Part shown: positions 1-7,315 of the stretch, piece after piece
Layout: each line of letters opens with the position of its first letter
How positions within the stretch are numbered: the first letter of the stretch is position 1
Source: Ruminococcaceae bacterium YRB3002
GTDB taxonomy: Bacteria; Bacillota; Clostridia; Saccharofermentanales; Saccharofermentanaceae
Assembly (NCBI GenBank): GCA_900099715.1
Contig: FMTG01000024.1
Coordinates: forward strand, 1-39,895
Direction: 5' to 3'
Length of the DNA: 39,895 nt
Made by a program: the position numbers and the translations under genes
Notes under the pieces: model-generated
Told to the model about the DNA's origin: nothing
Databases searched by the model: none
Seen by the model: only the letters and a program-made list of their open reading frames with translations

Positions 1-113
1 ATCTTACGTTTGCGGGTAAAGTCGCGTTCCGGGTCGAAGCAGTAGTCTTGCGGATGTTCTGCGATCTCGTTGATTGCTGAGTTGAAGTGCTTTTTGATTT
101 GTTTGATTCTCAT
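1..113 (-). CDS. Transposase, N-terminal fragment (cut by window edge)
   Basis: Only the first 37 codons lie in the window. The peptide starts MRIKQIKKHFN and continues through a DYCFDPERDFTRKRK stretch, which resembles the N-terminus of IS4-like DDE transposases that begin with an F-T-R-R/K-R-K segment; this is from memory of the family, not a search. The start is supported by an AAGGAGG ribosome binding site 7 bases upstream of the ATG. No catalytic residues are visible because the rest lies outside the window. A long hairpin sits in its leader and a leftward terminator lies further upstream, as expected for an insertion sequence shielded from outside transcription. The exact IS family is uncertain. 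Confidence 0.6.
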   Translation of the reverse strand, partial: MRIKQIKKHFNSAINEIAEHPQDYCFDPERDFTRKRK

Positions 114-151
114 GTTGTGCCTCCTTGGAATCGAGTTTCCTTAATTCCAAG

Positions 152-189
152 GGCCTCATTAGCTCCGAGCTGGTGGAGCTAATGAGGCC
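152..189 (-). promoter_or_regulatory. Perfect 15-bp leader hairpin of the transposase gene
   Basis: Arms 152-166 (GGCCTCATTAGCTCC) and 175-189 are exact reverse complements with an 8-base loop. The hairpin ends about 27 bases before the transposase ribosome binding site. Insertion sequences often use such a structure to block translation of read-through transcripts; that role is inferred. It has no U-tract on either side, so it is not a classical terminator. Confidence 0.6.
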
Positions 190-230
190 GCACATTTAGG
201 CTGCAGTGTCAACTGTTTTCTTGAAAAAAG

Positions 231-267
231 TAAAAAAATACTCGGCACCATTTGAAATGCCGAGTAT
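231..267 (-). terminator. Rho-independent terminator, leftward
   Basis: Stem arms 238-247 and 258-267 (ATACTCGGCA and its complement) with a 10-base loop are followed on the minus strand by a run of seven T (231-237). It would stop leftward transcription before the transposase leader. No gene lies between it and repeat R1, so it may belong to the insertion sequence or be the 3' end of the R1 transcript. Confidence 0.7.
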
Positions 268-340
268 CAGAGAAAAATTTCTTAACTTAATGACATTGGG
301 GACGGTTCCTCTTTCACCATAAGCTGCTTACCGGAGTCTT

Positions 341-610
341 TCAAACCAAACACCGTGAATTGCTCGAAAAGGTTTGACGGATATGCTGTTTTCCGCTGCT
401 TCTGTCAAACCAAATCCACGTAATCCGGTGATATGGTTTGATTAAAAAGCTGTTATCACTGGCATGTAACTGGGGAATCCGTTGTTTATAGGCTCTTTAA
501 ATCATTATTATCATACCAAATTGGACTTGAAGCCATGTTTGGTTTGAGTATTGATCCGGTTCGGACGGTTCTTGTCAAACCAAATAGCGTCAAATCATCA
601 TATTGGTATG
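341..610. repeat. Module A: inverted TTTGGTTTGA arms
   Basis: Short arms of TTTGGTTTGA and its complement TCAAACCAAA occur in alternating orientation at 341-350, 371-378, 404-414, 434-441, 538-547 and 574-584. A related CATACCAA/TTGGTATG pair (512-519 and 603-610) encloses the last two. A shortened version is in R5 (about 30655-30770). Confidence 0.7.
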
Positions 611-640
611 AATAGCACCAATGTGGTCAGATCCGGCACT

Positions 641-856
641 TTGGGGTAATGAGATCCTGCTCCGGAGGCTGATGGATTACCCCAACCAGCTCATTTTTCA
701 CGATTTGGGGTACTGTATCGACTATATACTTCGCGTATTCTTACCATTATCAGTTCCTGTGAGCAGTTATCGACGTCAATACGTTACCCCAAATGAACGA
801 TTATCAGGGATCCGGTTATATCTGCCGTTATAAACTACTCACATTCATTACCCCAA
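641..856. repeat. Module B: inverted TTGGGGTAAT arms
   Basis: Arms TTGGGGTAAT at 641-650 and about 704-712 alternate with complementary ATTACCCCAA at 676-685, 783-793 and 847-856. The spacers do not resemble each other. I found no other copy in the window. Confidence 0.7.
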
Positions 857-1054
857 GCTGTCAGTAAATCGTGAGTTGGTGCTATGGCAACCCAGCAAGG
901 CTTCATCAGGAGATCAAGTGAAAAATCCCGACTAGAACCCCGACTATAAGTCGGAAACTGAGTCGGAAAATGCTCCGTTTCAAGCAAAATAATAGTATTA
1001 ACGGAAATGTTGCGATTGCGCAATACATTTAGGCAGGATTTATCGAGATGTTTT

Positions 1055-1132
1055 ATGGACCCAGATTATAATTATTGCAAAATGAGTCGAACTTAATGGA
1101 CCTATTCTACATTTATTTGGATTTGGGTCCAT
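1055..1132. repeat. Module D: ATGGACCCA hairpin with internal half-site
   Basis: ATGGACCCA at 1055-1063 is complementary to TGGGTCCAT at 1124-1132, and a partial third arm (AATGGACC) lies at 1095-1102. The same unit is present in R2 (about 8945-9023), in reverse orientation. Confidence 0.7.
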
Positions 1133-1188
1133 GCTGATTGACCAGAATTGTCCTTCCTCGCTTCACATTTCCCTGCCGAATCTGCTAT

Positions 1189-1381
1189 TGTATGTCAAAG
1201 TTCTAAAAATCGATATTTGACATACAAAAATGGCCTAGTTTGTATGTCAAAACCTTAAAAAATGAAATTTGACATACAGATATTGAGATCTTGTATGTCA
1301 AACTCTCGAAAATGCAACTTTGACATACATTTTCATGTGATTTTGTATGTCAAACTTCTAAAAACCGACTTTTGACATACA
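1189..1381. repeat. Module E in R1: four TGTATGTCAAA palindromes
   Basis: Eight 11-bp arms alternate as TGTATGTCAAA (1189, 1241, 1292, 1344) and TTTGACATACA (1216, 1268, 1319, 1371). They form four hairpins with 16-base loops and a 51-52 base period. The arms are identical, while loops and linkers vary. Each arm contains TTGACA on one strand, which resembles a -35 box; that may be coincidental. Confidence 0.9.
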
Positions 1382-1597
1382 TGTCGATACGAACGCGAAT
1401 GGCGAGCGCTGCCCTTGCGAGCGGACTTACCGCAGGAGCGAAGCGACGAGGACTGAAGCGAGCAAGCGGTCGCGAGCCCACGAGGACCTGTTCGAAGCAT
1501 AACAAATTCGTGCGTTTGAGCCAGACTATAGGTCGGGCATTCAGTCGGGATTTCAGTCAATATCTTACCAGGGAAACCAACTCCGCAACTACCGAAG

Positions 1598-2401
1598 CTA
1601 GAACGCTTTCCCGCATCCGGTGCAGAACTTGCCGCCTTTGTTCGGGGCACCGCAGTTGGGGCAGAACCTGGGTGCCGCAGGAACAGGAGCCCCGGCCGCT
1701 GCCACTCCGGCACCAGCCACTCCGGCCGCTGCCACTCCGGCACCAGCCACTCCGGCCGATGCCACCCCGGCTCCATCCACCCTAACCACTCCGGAACCGG
1801 AACTATCGGTCCTGGCGGCTTTCTGGGAGGCGAGGACGGAGTCGACGCTTTCGCCGGCGGATATGCGCTGAGCCATTTCCATGGTGGCTTTCATTTTGGC
1901 GGCCGCCTCTTCTGCGTCGCGTTTTGCCTTTTCCTCCATGCGCTGGCGCTCCTCGGGCGACAGGCTGTCCATGTAGGCCTGAGCGGCGGCCTGCGCTTCC
2001 ATCATCTTCTTCTGGAGTTCTTCCGGGGACATGGCCGCCATTTCTTTCATCTTGTTGATGCGGTTGATCTGCTCCTGGCTCCTCGGGGTGAGGGCAAGTG
2101 TGTTGAGAACGAAAGAGCTGAGGGTTATTGTTTTCGAGCTGAGGGCGGAGGAGACAGCTTCGGTGAACCGCGGCTGCTGCGCCGTAAGATCCTTGTAGGA
2201 CACGCCGTCGACGGAGAGCTGGGACGCCGTCTCGATGAGTGCGGTCTCGATCATCATCTTTACGGTCGTGATGTCGTCCTCCGTGCCCGCGCGCTCCGCA
2301 CAGGACACAGCCGCCTCGCCGGCCGCCGTCACCTGAAGGAACCTGTATTCGGGATCATTGTAATTAATGTCAACGCCGAAACTCACCTTAAAATCGCCCA
2401 T
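1598..2401 (-). CDS. SPFH-tail-like protein with Ala/Gly/Val repeats and C-terminal zinc ribbon
   Basis: Predicted 267 residues. I chose the ATG at 2401 because GGAGG lies 8 bases upstream; a GTG three codons earlier is less likely. The first 110 residues resemble the end of an SPFH/Band 7 domain (the segment ending in SSFVLNTLALTPRSQEQI), which is a tentative reading. Residues about 115-195 are a charged, Met/Ala/Glu-rich helix, probably coiled coil. Next come AGVAAAGVAGAG-type repeats, and the protein ends in a zinc ribbon with the ligand pairs CPNC and CTGC. No signal peptide or membrane segment is seen. It probably acts in the cytoplasm as a scaffold, but its function is unknown. Repeat R1 begins immediately after its TAG stop. 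Confidence 0.75.
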   Translation of the reverse strand: MGDFKVSFGVDINYNDPEYRFLQVTAAGEAAVSCAERAGTEDDITTVKMMIETALIETASQLSVDGVSYKDLTAQQPRFTEAVSSALSSKTITLSSFVLNTLALTPRSQEQINRINKMKEMAAMSPEELQKKMMEAQAAAQAYMDSLSPEERQRMEEKAKRDAEEAAAKMKATMEMAQRISAGESVDSVLASQKAARTDSSGSGVVRVDGAGVASAGVAGAGVAAAGVAGAGVAAAGAPVPAAPRFCPNCGAPNKGGKFCTGCGKAF

Positions 2402-2437
2402 AATCAGCACCTCCGATGATTTATTAGTATTATTCTA

Positions 2438-2872
2438 TCACAGTACTTTCGTCATCCGGACGCAGTCGAACGTCCCGCTCCGCACCACGTCGCTTCCGGC
2501 GTGCAGATAGCCGAGCTTCCCGTAGAATTCCACGGCCTCCAGGCGGCTGTCGATGAGGATCTCCCTGTACCCCAGCTCACCGATCCATTTCTCGGCTTCG
2601 GTCACTACGGTGCGCCCGAGGCCGCGTTTCCTGTATTCAGGGAGGACAACGACCCGACCGAGGACCACGGAGCCGCTGCCGGAGCCTTCGTAAAACCTGC
2701 ACGTCGCCACCGGGTACCCGTCGTCCAGCAGCACGATGTAACGCGTGCCCTCGCAGTCGTGTTCGTCAAATTCGTCGCGCAACGGTATGTGGTGCTGGCG
2801 GTTCATCCCCTGTACCCTGACGGAATAAGCGCCGGCCCGCTGCCACTCTGCTTCTGCCCTCATTATCTCCAT
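2438..2872 (-). CDS. GNAT-family N-acetyltransferase
   Basis: 144 residues. It would transfer an acetyl group from acetyl-CoA to an amine; the substrate is unknown. The acetyl-CoA binding motif A is visible as VVVLPEYRKRGLGRTVV (about residues 74-90), followed by the usual helix and a C-terminal EFYGKLGY segment, as in the ElaA/YjcF type of small GNAT enzymes. The length is normal for a one-domain member. It follows the AlkZ-related gene by 3 bases, so the two are co-transcribed and probably translationally coupled. A second ATG three codons downstream (2863), preceded by GGAG, is an alternative start. Confidence 0.85.
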   Translation of the reverse strand: MEIMRAEAEWQRAGAYSVRVQGMNRQHHIPLRDEFDEHDCEGTRYIVLLDDGYPVATCRFYEGSGSGSVVLGRVVVLPEYRKRGLGRTVVTEAEKWIGELGYREILIDSRLEAVEFYGKLGYLHAGSDVVRSGTFDCVRMTKVL

Positions 2873-2875
2873 ATC

Positions 2876-3652
2876 TCAGATAACCTTTCTCACCATTCTC
2901 CCGTCAGCATCAAAATGCTTTCCGACCTGCGCCGCGATCTTCGCGAAGGACTCCTGCGGCGCCTCCTTATATCTTCCCGTCACAAACTCATATCCCCACA
3001 GGTACTCCGGCGGCGTCATGACCGCCACGGACCAGCCGTACTCCTCGCCCCTCTTATTCAGCCTCGGCCGGAAGCCGGAAGCCACCAGGTACGTCCGCAT
3101 CTGAAGCTTTGCCAGCGTCCCCTCGAAATTCTTCTCGCCGCCCTTGCCGAATCCGCCCTTCTCCTTCATCTCAAAAGTAAACATCTCCCTGGCGCACCCC
3201 GTCTTCCCCGTCGCCAGCTCCCCGGGCTTCACGTCCCACAGGTCCACGCCCGCCGGCAGAAACAGGTCCATCAGCAGCTTCTCGCGGTAGCCCGCCCTTC
3301 CGTCCTCGTAACACGCGTCGAAATCATATCCGTCGCGTCTGTAATTAGCCATGTACGGAAACCACTCCCGGGATATGAACCCAGCCTTATTGCCGAAAAA
3401 CTTCCCGTAAGCGACCTCCCCGGTCTCCGCCAGCGCGGTCCGCCACTCCCATGGATCATGTTCGGCATCGCCGCTCCACCAGCAGCCGGGATCGGTCATG
3501 TTCTCCACCGAGAACCCGTCAACAGCATTCGCAAACAGCGGCAGGAAGCCGACCCTCCCGATCACCTCGAGAAGCTCACCTGCGGTGTGAACGCACCTCG
3601 CGTCGTCCGCGTCAACACCATTCAGATACCATTCGCCGTTGATTATTTCCAC
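2876..3652 (-). CDS. AlkZ-related protein (unknown function)
   Basis: 258 residues from a GTG at 3652, 3 bases after the ispE stop, so translation is likely coupled. The segments PLFANAVDGFSVE, CWWSGDAEHDPWEWR, AYGKFFGNKAGFIS and FPYMANYRRDGYD match what I know as the AlkZ-related family of Firmicutes, which is distantly linked to the winged-helix DNA glycosylase AlkZ/YcaQ. A DNA repair role is not established for this branch and is only suggested by the name. The protein is rich in Trp and aromatic residues and has no membrane segment. The GTG start and weak ribosome binding site suggest lower expression than ispE. Confidence 0.6.
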   Translation of the reverse strand: MEIINGEWYLNGVDADDARCVHTAGELLEVIGRVGFLPLFANAVDGFSVENMTDPGCWWSGDAEHDPWEWRTALAETGEVAYGKFFGNKAGFISREWFPYMANYRRDGYDFDACYEDGRAGYREKLLMDLFLPAGVDLWDVKPGELATGKTGCAREMFTFEMKEKGGFGKGGEKNFEGTLAKLQMRTYLVASGFRPRLNKRGEEYGWSVAVMTPPEYLWGYEFVTGRYKEAPQESFAKIAAQVGKHFDADGRMVRKVI

Positions 3653-3655
3653 TTT

Positions 3656-4588
3656 TCAGATTCTGTAGAACGCGCAGTCATCATATCTGCCCGACTCTTT
3701 GATCGCTTTCTCCGCGCGGGCTGCGTCCTCCCCGCTCCTGAATATGCCGAACACGGCGCTTCCGGACCCGGTCATGAGGGACAATAATGCGCCCGCGCCC
3801 TCCAGATCCCGGATGATATCAGCGATCACCGGCACCTCCGAGATGCCCGGCGCCTGAAGGTCGTTAACAAAAAGATCCCTGTTGGCGGCGATGACTCCGG
3901 CGATCCTGTCGGCATCGCCGTCCGCAGCCACGATATCCTCATAAAGACGGCGGTAGCTGTCCCTGTCGAACTCCACCAGCGCCATCCTGTCAGCCTCCGC
4001 AAAACACCTGGGAGTAGATACCCCCACCGGCGGCTTTACGATGAGCAGCGGCCATTTCGGGATGTTGTCCAGCACCGTTATAACTTCGCCCACGCCCTCG
4101 CACAGGCACGTTCCGCCATACAGGAAGAAAGGCACGTCAGCGCCCACGTTGACCGCCATGCTGTTGAGCTCCTCCTCATCGAAAGGATTAACGAAGTGAT
4201 CCTGCAGCGCCAGTATCACAGCCGCCGCGTCAGACGATCCGCCGCCCATGCCAGCCTGGCTGGGAATGCGCTTCACCAGCCTGATCTCCGTGTAAGGGAA
4301 AACGATACGCTCCCTGGTCCCCTCCTCCACGAGTTTCTTATGGAGTCTGGCGTAGAAACGGTCGCATGCCTTATAACACAGGTTTTTCTTTGGGTCGATG
4401 TCCTCCATACCCTCGCAGATGACGACGATATCGGACGGCCTGTCCGGATCGATATCGATCGTAATGTCGTCCGTTATATCGACCTCGTGCATGACCGTGT
4501 AAAGCTTGTGGTAGCCGTTGTCCAGCTTGCCGCAGATCCTCAGCAGAAGGTTGATCTTCGCATTGGCGCTTATCTCATAACTCTCCAT
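3656..4588 (-). CDS. ispE: 4-diphosphocytidyl-2-C-methyl-D-erythritol kinase
   Basis: 310 residues. IspE phosphorylates CDP-methylerythritol with ATP, the fourth step of the non-mevalonate isoprenoid pathway, in the cytoplasm. It shows the N-terminal ANAKINLLLR with the conserved Lys11, the GHMP-kinase ATP loop PSQAGMGGGSSDAAA (109-123) and GADVPFF with the catalytic Asp151. The ATG at 4588 is chosen because GGAGG lies 5 bases upstream; an in-frame ATG six codons earlier has no such site. The start overlaps the end of the upstream membrane-protein gene by 14 bases. It is slightly longer than the roughly 283 residues of the E. coli enzyme. All expected motifs are intact. Confidence 0.95.
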   Translation of the reverse strand: MESYEISANAKINLLLRICGKLDNGYHKLYTVMHEVDITDDITIDIDPDRPSDIVVICEGMEDIDPKKNLCYKACDRFYARLHKKLVEEGTRERIVFPYTEIRLVKRIPSQAGMGGGSSDAAAVILALQDHFVNPFDEEELNSMAVNVGADVPFFLYGGTCLCEGVGEVITVLDNIPKWPLLIVKPPVGVSTPRCFAEADRMALVEFDRDSYRRLYEDIVAADGDADRIAGVIAANRDLFVNDLQAPGISEVPVIADIIRDLEGAGALLSLMTGSGSAVFGIFRSGEDAARAEKAIKESGRYDDCAFYRI

Positions 4589-4964
4589 AAACCCCTCCGT
4601 CTGCATTGACCGTCATGAGCTCGTCCCGGTGCTTCATGACGTAGTCCCTCAGGACCAGGTCGTAAACGCTGGCGATGACGCCGATCACGCCGCCAAATAT
4701 AAGATTGATGCCGAGAAAGATCAGCATGTGATTAAGATCCGCCTCGAAAGTGGGATATATCAGTTCCGGATGTGCCTTGTATGCATCGATCGCCCGCATT
4801 CTCGTGACCGACGCGTAGATGTTCCAGCCGCCGCACAGGATCATGGACACGCCATATCCTACGAGCAGGAGCGGCAGGCCGATAAGGATCTGGAGCGAAG
4901 CAATTATGATCCAGATCACTACCGAGAAGTACAGTCTCCTGATAACGGTCTTTGCTGCGTTCAT
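4575..4964 (-). CDS. Small membrane protein of unknown function
   Basis: 129 residues with AGGAGG 7 bases before the ATG. Hydrophobic segments at about residues 13-30, 30-47 and 82-102 suggest two or three membrane helices. A soluble loop rich in charged residues separates the second and last helix, and the C-terminus is polar. I do not recognise the family. It is first in the leftward group membrane protein-ispE-alkZ-related-GNAT, with a terminator upstream of it that belongs to veg, so it probably carries the promoter of this operon. No signal peptidase site is visible. Confidence 0.75.
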   Translation of the reverse strand: MNAAKTVIRRLYFSVVIWIIIASLQILIGLPLLLVGYGVSMILCGGWNIYASVTRMRAIDAYKAHPELIYPTFEADLNHMLIFLGINLIFGGVIGVIASVYDLVLRDYVMKHRDELMTVNADGGVYGEL

Positions 4965-5000
4965 GAGGCACCTCCTCTCTATATTTTAGGGCATTTGAAC

Positions 5001-5060
5001 ATAAAAATACAGGGGTGTACGGACCAGGCACTCACGTGCCCTTCCATAACCCCTGTTATT
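5001..5060 (-). terminator. Terminator after veg
   Basis: Arms ACAGGGGT (5009-5016) and ACCCCTGT (5049-5056) pair, the loop holds a second hairpin around GGGCACGTGAGTGCC, and the minus strand continues with ATTTTTAT. It separates veg from the membrane protein-ispE operon. Confidence 0.75.
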
Positions 5061-5100
5061 CTTTACTTTGATCCCTGCTGCCTGCAGTCTGTACCGCAGA

Positions 5101-5373
5101 TTATACGGCAGCCATCTCCTCATCAGAGTGCTCTGCCACGAGACCTACCCTTACAGTCCTCGTAAGAACATCAACATAGCTGAAGCTTACGATGGAGAAC
5201 TCACCGGGATTACGCTCGCACTTTACGGTAAAAACATTGGGATAACAATAATCAACCTCTCCGACGTAAGTAATGATCCTCTTACGTCCGCCGTTAGTCT
5301 TAAGGACAACTCTCCGACCAATGATCTCCTCAAACTTCCTGCGGCACTGTTCAATATCAGAGCTGATTATCAT
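5101..5373 (-). CDS. veg: Veg family protein
   Basis: 90 residues. Veg proteins are small, highly expressed and widespread in Firmicutes; in Bacillus subtilis Veg affects biofilm gene expression, and the molecular role is unclear. The sequence carries the family hallmarks: a helix followed by GRRVVLKTNGGRKR, then VYPSVF-like CYPNVFTV and a final FSYVDVLTRTV strand. The ATG at 5373 has GGAGG 9 bases upstream; a TTG two codons earlier is too close to that site. The length matches the family (about 85-90). It is monocistronic, with its own terminator and a promoter region shared with the divergent fhs gene. Confidence 0.9.
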   Translation of the reverse strand: MIISSDIEQCRRKFEEIIGRRVVLKTNGGRKRIITYVGEVDYCYPNVFTVKCERNPGEFSIVSFSYVDVLTRTVRVGLVAEHSDEEMAAV

Positions 5374-5379
5374 CTTCAA

Positions 5380-5629
5380 CTACCTCCACTTAACGAGTGG
5401 GTACAATGTTACTACGACTTGAAAAAAGCATTACAGAAACATTTCCCATTACGTGTAAAAGAATATCAGCATCGGATCTTTTTGTCAATTATCGGCACAA
5501 GATGTAGTGTTATTTTGGCTAACTTACACAAAATGTAGTGTTTTTACCTCGCAACATGAACAAGTTCTACCATTAGTGCTTTTATGTAGTAAAATTAAAT
5601 AATTATTACTTAAACACGGAGGATTCCAT
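5380..5629. promoter_or_regulatory. Divergent veg/fhs promoter region with three ATGTAGT repeats
   Basis: AT-rich, non-coding and between divergent genes. ATGTAGT occurs at 5502-5508, 5533-5539 and 5584-5590 in the same orientation, the first two extended to ATGTAGTGTT. They could be operator half-sites or promoter duplications. I see no ZTP (pfl) or tetrahydrofolate riboswitch, either of which might be expected before fhs. Confidence 0.35.
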
Positions 5630-7303
5630 ATGCCCAGTGACATCGAGATTGCTCAGAGTACAGTATTAGAACCCATTGAGAAGATCAGCGCCAAGCTTGG
5701 ACTCGATCCCGACGCCATCGAGAGATACGGCAAGTACAAGGCCAAAGTTCCCAAGGAAGCTCTCAAGGATATCAAGACACCCCGTAAGGGCAAGGTAGTC
5801 CTCGTTACCGCCATGAACCCCACCCCTGCCGGAGAAGGCAAGACTACAGTCAGCATCGGTCTGGCACAGGGCCTTCAGAAGCTGGGCAAGAGTGTCTGTC
5901 TGGCGCTCCGTGAGCCTTCGCTGGGTCCCGTGTTCGGCGTCAAGGGCGGCGCCTGCGGCGGCGGCTATTCACAGGTAGTTCCCATGGAGGATATCAACCT
6001 TCATTTCACCGGCGATATGCACGCCATTACTGTTGCCAACAATCTTCTGGCATCCATGATCGACAACCACCTGTTCAGGGGCAACGAGCTCGATCTCGAC
6101 GAGAACAGGATCCTGTGGAAGAGATGTCTCGACCTGAACGACCGTGCTCTCCGTCAGATCACTGTCGGTGTCGGCGGCGGGAACTACGGCGTTACAAGAC
6201 CTGATTCATTCCAGATCACCGCTGCTTCGGAGATCATGGCCACCCTCTGTATGGCAGAGGACATGGACGACCTGAAGGAGAGACTGTCCAATATCGTTGT
6301 GGGCTACACCAAGTCAGGCAAGCTCGTCACATGCGGCCAGCTGGGCGCTGTGGGATCCATGGCAACACTTCTGAGGGATGCCCTGATGCCCAACCTGGTG
6401 CAGACCATCGAGCATGTTCCTGCTTTTGTGCATGGAGGGCCTTTCGCGAATATCTCACACGGATGCAATACCATCATCGCGACCAAGACGGCGATGAAGC
6501 TCGCTGATTTCGTTATCACTGAGGCAGGCTTCGGCGCTGACCTCGGCGCGGAGAAATTCCTCGACATCAAGTGCCGCAAGGCCGGCATCACGCCTTCTGC
6601 CGTCGTTATCGTCGCTACGGTAAGATCACTCAAATATAACGCAGGAGTTGACAAGAAGGATCTGTGCCTCCCCAACAAGCAGGCGCTGATGGACGGTTTC
6701 GCCAACGTGAGAAGGCATATCGCCAATATGTCCGGCTTCGGCATTCCCGTTGTTGTTACGTGCAACCGCTTCCCTTCCGACACGGAAGACGAGCTTGCCA
6801 TCGTTAAGGGGCTTTGTGAGGCTGAAGGAGCTTCTTTCGTGCCGTCCGACGTGTTCATGAACGGCGGTGAAGGCGGAAAGGCCCTGGCTGAGCGCATCGC
6901 CGAGATCGTTGAGGCGGACGAGCCCGTGGAAATCGAGTACACATACGAGCTCGAGGACTCCATCGAGGACAAGATCTACAAGGTCTCCACAAAGATCTAC
7001 GGCGCTGACGGCGTCACATACGAGGAGGGCGTTGCGGAGAAGATCCAGGCTCTCAAGGACGCAGGCTACGGCAATCTCCCCATCTGCATCGCCAAGACAC
7101 AGTATTCATTCTCCGATGACGCCAAGAAGCTGGGCGCGCCCAAGGACTTCAACATCACCGTCAGGGACTGCTATGTCAGTGCCGGCGCTGGATATGTCGT
7201 AGTCCTCACAGGAACGATCCTGACGATGCCCGGACTTCCCGCTCATCCCGCTGCGCTTGACATCGACGTTGATTCCGAGGGTGTAATTACCGGCCTGTTC
7301 TGA
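5630..7303 (+). CDS. fhs: Formate--tetrahydrofolate ligase
   Basis: 557 residues. It joins formate to tetrahydrofolate with ATP to give 10-formyl-THF, feeding one-carbon metabolism, purine synthesis and, in acetogens, the methyl branch of the Wood-Ljungdahl pathway. The family signatures are intact: the P-loop-like TPAGEGKTTVSIGL (about 62-75), LREPSLGPVFGVKGGACGGGYSQV (read as two adjacent blocks) and INLHFTGDMHAI. The length is the usual 555-560. The ATG follows GGAGG by 7 bases. The next gene starts 12 bases downstream, so both are probably in one transcript. Codon use is strongly biased toward C-ending codons, consistent with high expression. Confidence 0.97.
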   Translation: MPSDIEIAQSTVLEPIEKISAKLGLDPDAIERYGKYKAKVPKEALKDIKTPRKGKVVLVTAMNPTPAGEGKTTVSIGLAQGLQKLGKSVCLALREPSLGPVFGVKGGACGGGYSQVVPMEDINLHFTGDMHAITVANNLLASMIDNHLFRGNELDLDENRILWKRCLDLNDRALRQITVGVGGGNYGVTRPDSFQITAASEIMATLCMAEDMDDLKERLSNIVVGYTKSGKLVTCGQLGAVGSMATLLRDALMPNLVQTIEHVPAFVHGGPFANISHGCNTIIATKTAMKLADFVITEAGFGADLGAEKFLDIKCRKAGITPSAVVIVATVRSLKYNAGVDKKDLCLPNKQALMDGFANVRRHIANMSGFGIPVVVTCNRFPSDTEDELAIVKGLCEAEGASFVPSDVFMNGGEGGKALAERIAEIVEADEPVEIEYTYELEDSIEDKIYKVSTKIYGADGVTYEEGVAEKIQALKDAGYGNLPICIAKTQYSFSDDAKKLGAPKDFNITVRDCYVSAGAGYVVVLTGTILTMPGLPAHPAALDIDVDSEGVITGLF

Positions 7304-7315
7304 TGCTGTTCTGAT

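Larger units (their letters stand above)
298..1597 (-). repeat. R1: 1.3-kb mosaic of palindromic repeat modules
   Basis: No credible gene in 1.3 kb. Read in the minus direction from the stop codon of the zinc-ribbon gene, the modules are: a CCGACT-containing palindromic segment (1523-1597), a GGCTCRAACG leader (1480-1522), a GC-rich core of about 80 bp (1401-1479), an array of TGTATGTCAAA palindromes (1189-1381), a GGACCCA hairpin (1055-1132), a CCGACT/AGTCGG segment (about 924-975), TTGGGGTAAT arms (641-856), TTTGGTTTGA arms (341-610) and a REP-like GGGACGGTTCC end (298-317). Parts of it recur at 8555, 23222, 24970, 30267, 31499 and 39750. Confidence 0.85.

Noticed and set aside
1055-1132. 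T-box or GGACC-type leader in module D
   Set aside because: No T-box stem I, specifier or terminator fold, and no downstream synthetase or amino-acid gene.
1189-1381. CRISPR-like look of the regular repeats
   Set aside because: Repeats are 11-bp palindromic arms in alternating orientation, spacers are short and conserved between copies, and no cas gene is near.
1333-1785. Open frames on both strands through repeat R1
   Set aside because: The same peptide pattern (THEFVMLRTGPRGLATACS) recurs at 8550 and 30250 only because the DNA repeat recurs. It has no ribosome binding site and the copies differ in ways that do not keep the protein.
2501-3787. 428-codon rightward frame
   Set aside because: It lies opposite three genes with recognisable families (GNAT, AlkZ-related, IspE) and has no start signal; a product of high third-position GC.
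5380-5629. ZTP (pfl) riboswitch upstream of fhs
   Set aside because: The expected conserved GGGCGUG and CCGGGC elements are not present on the plus strand.
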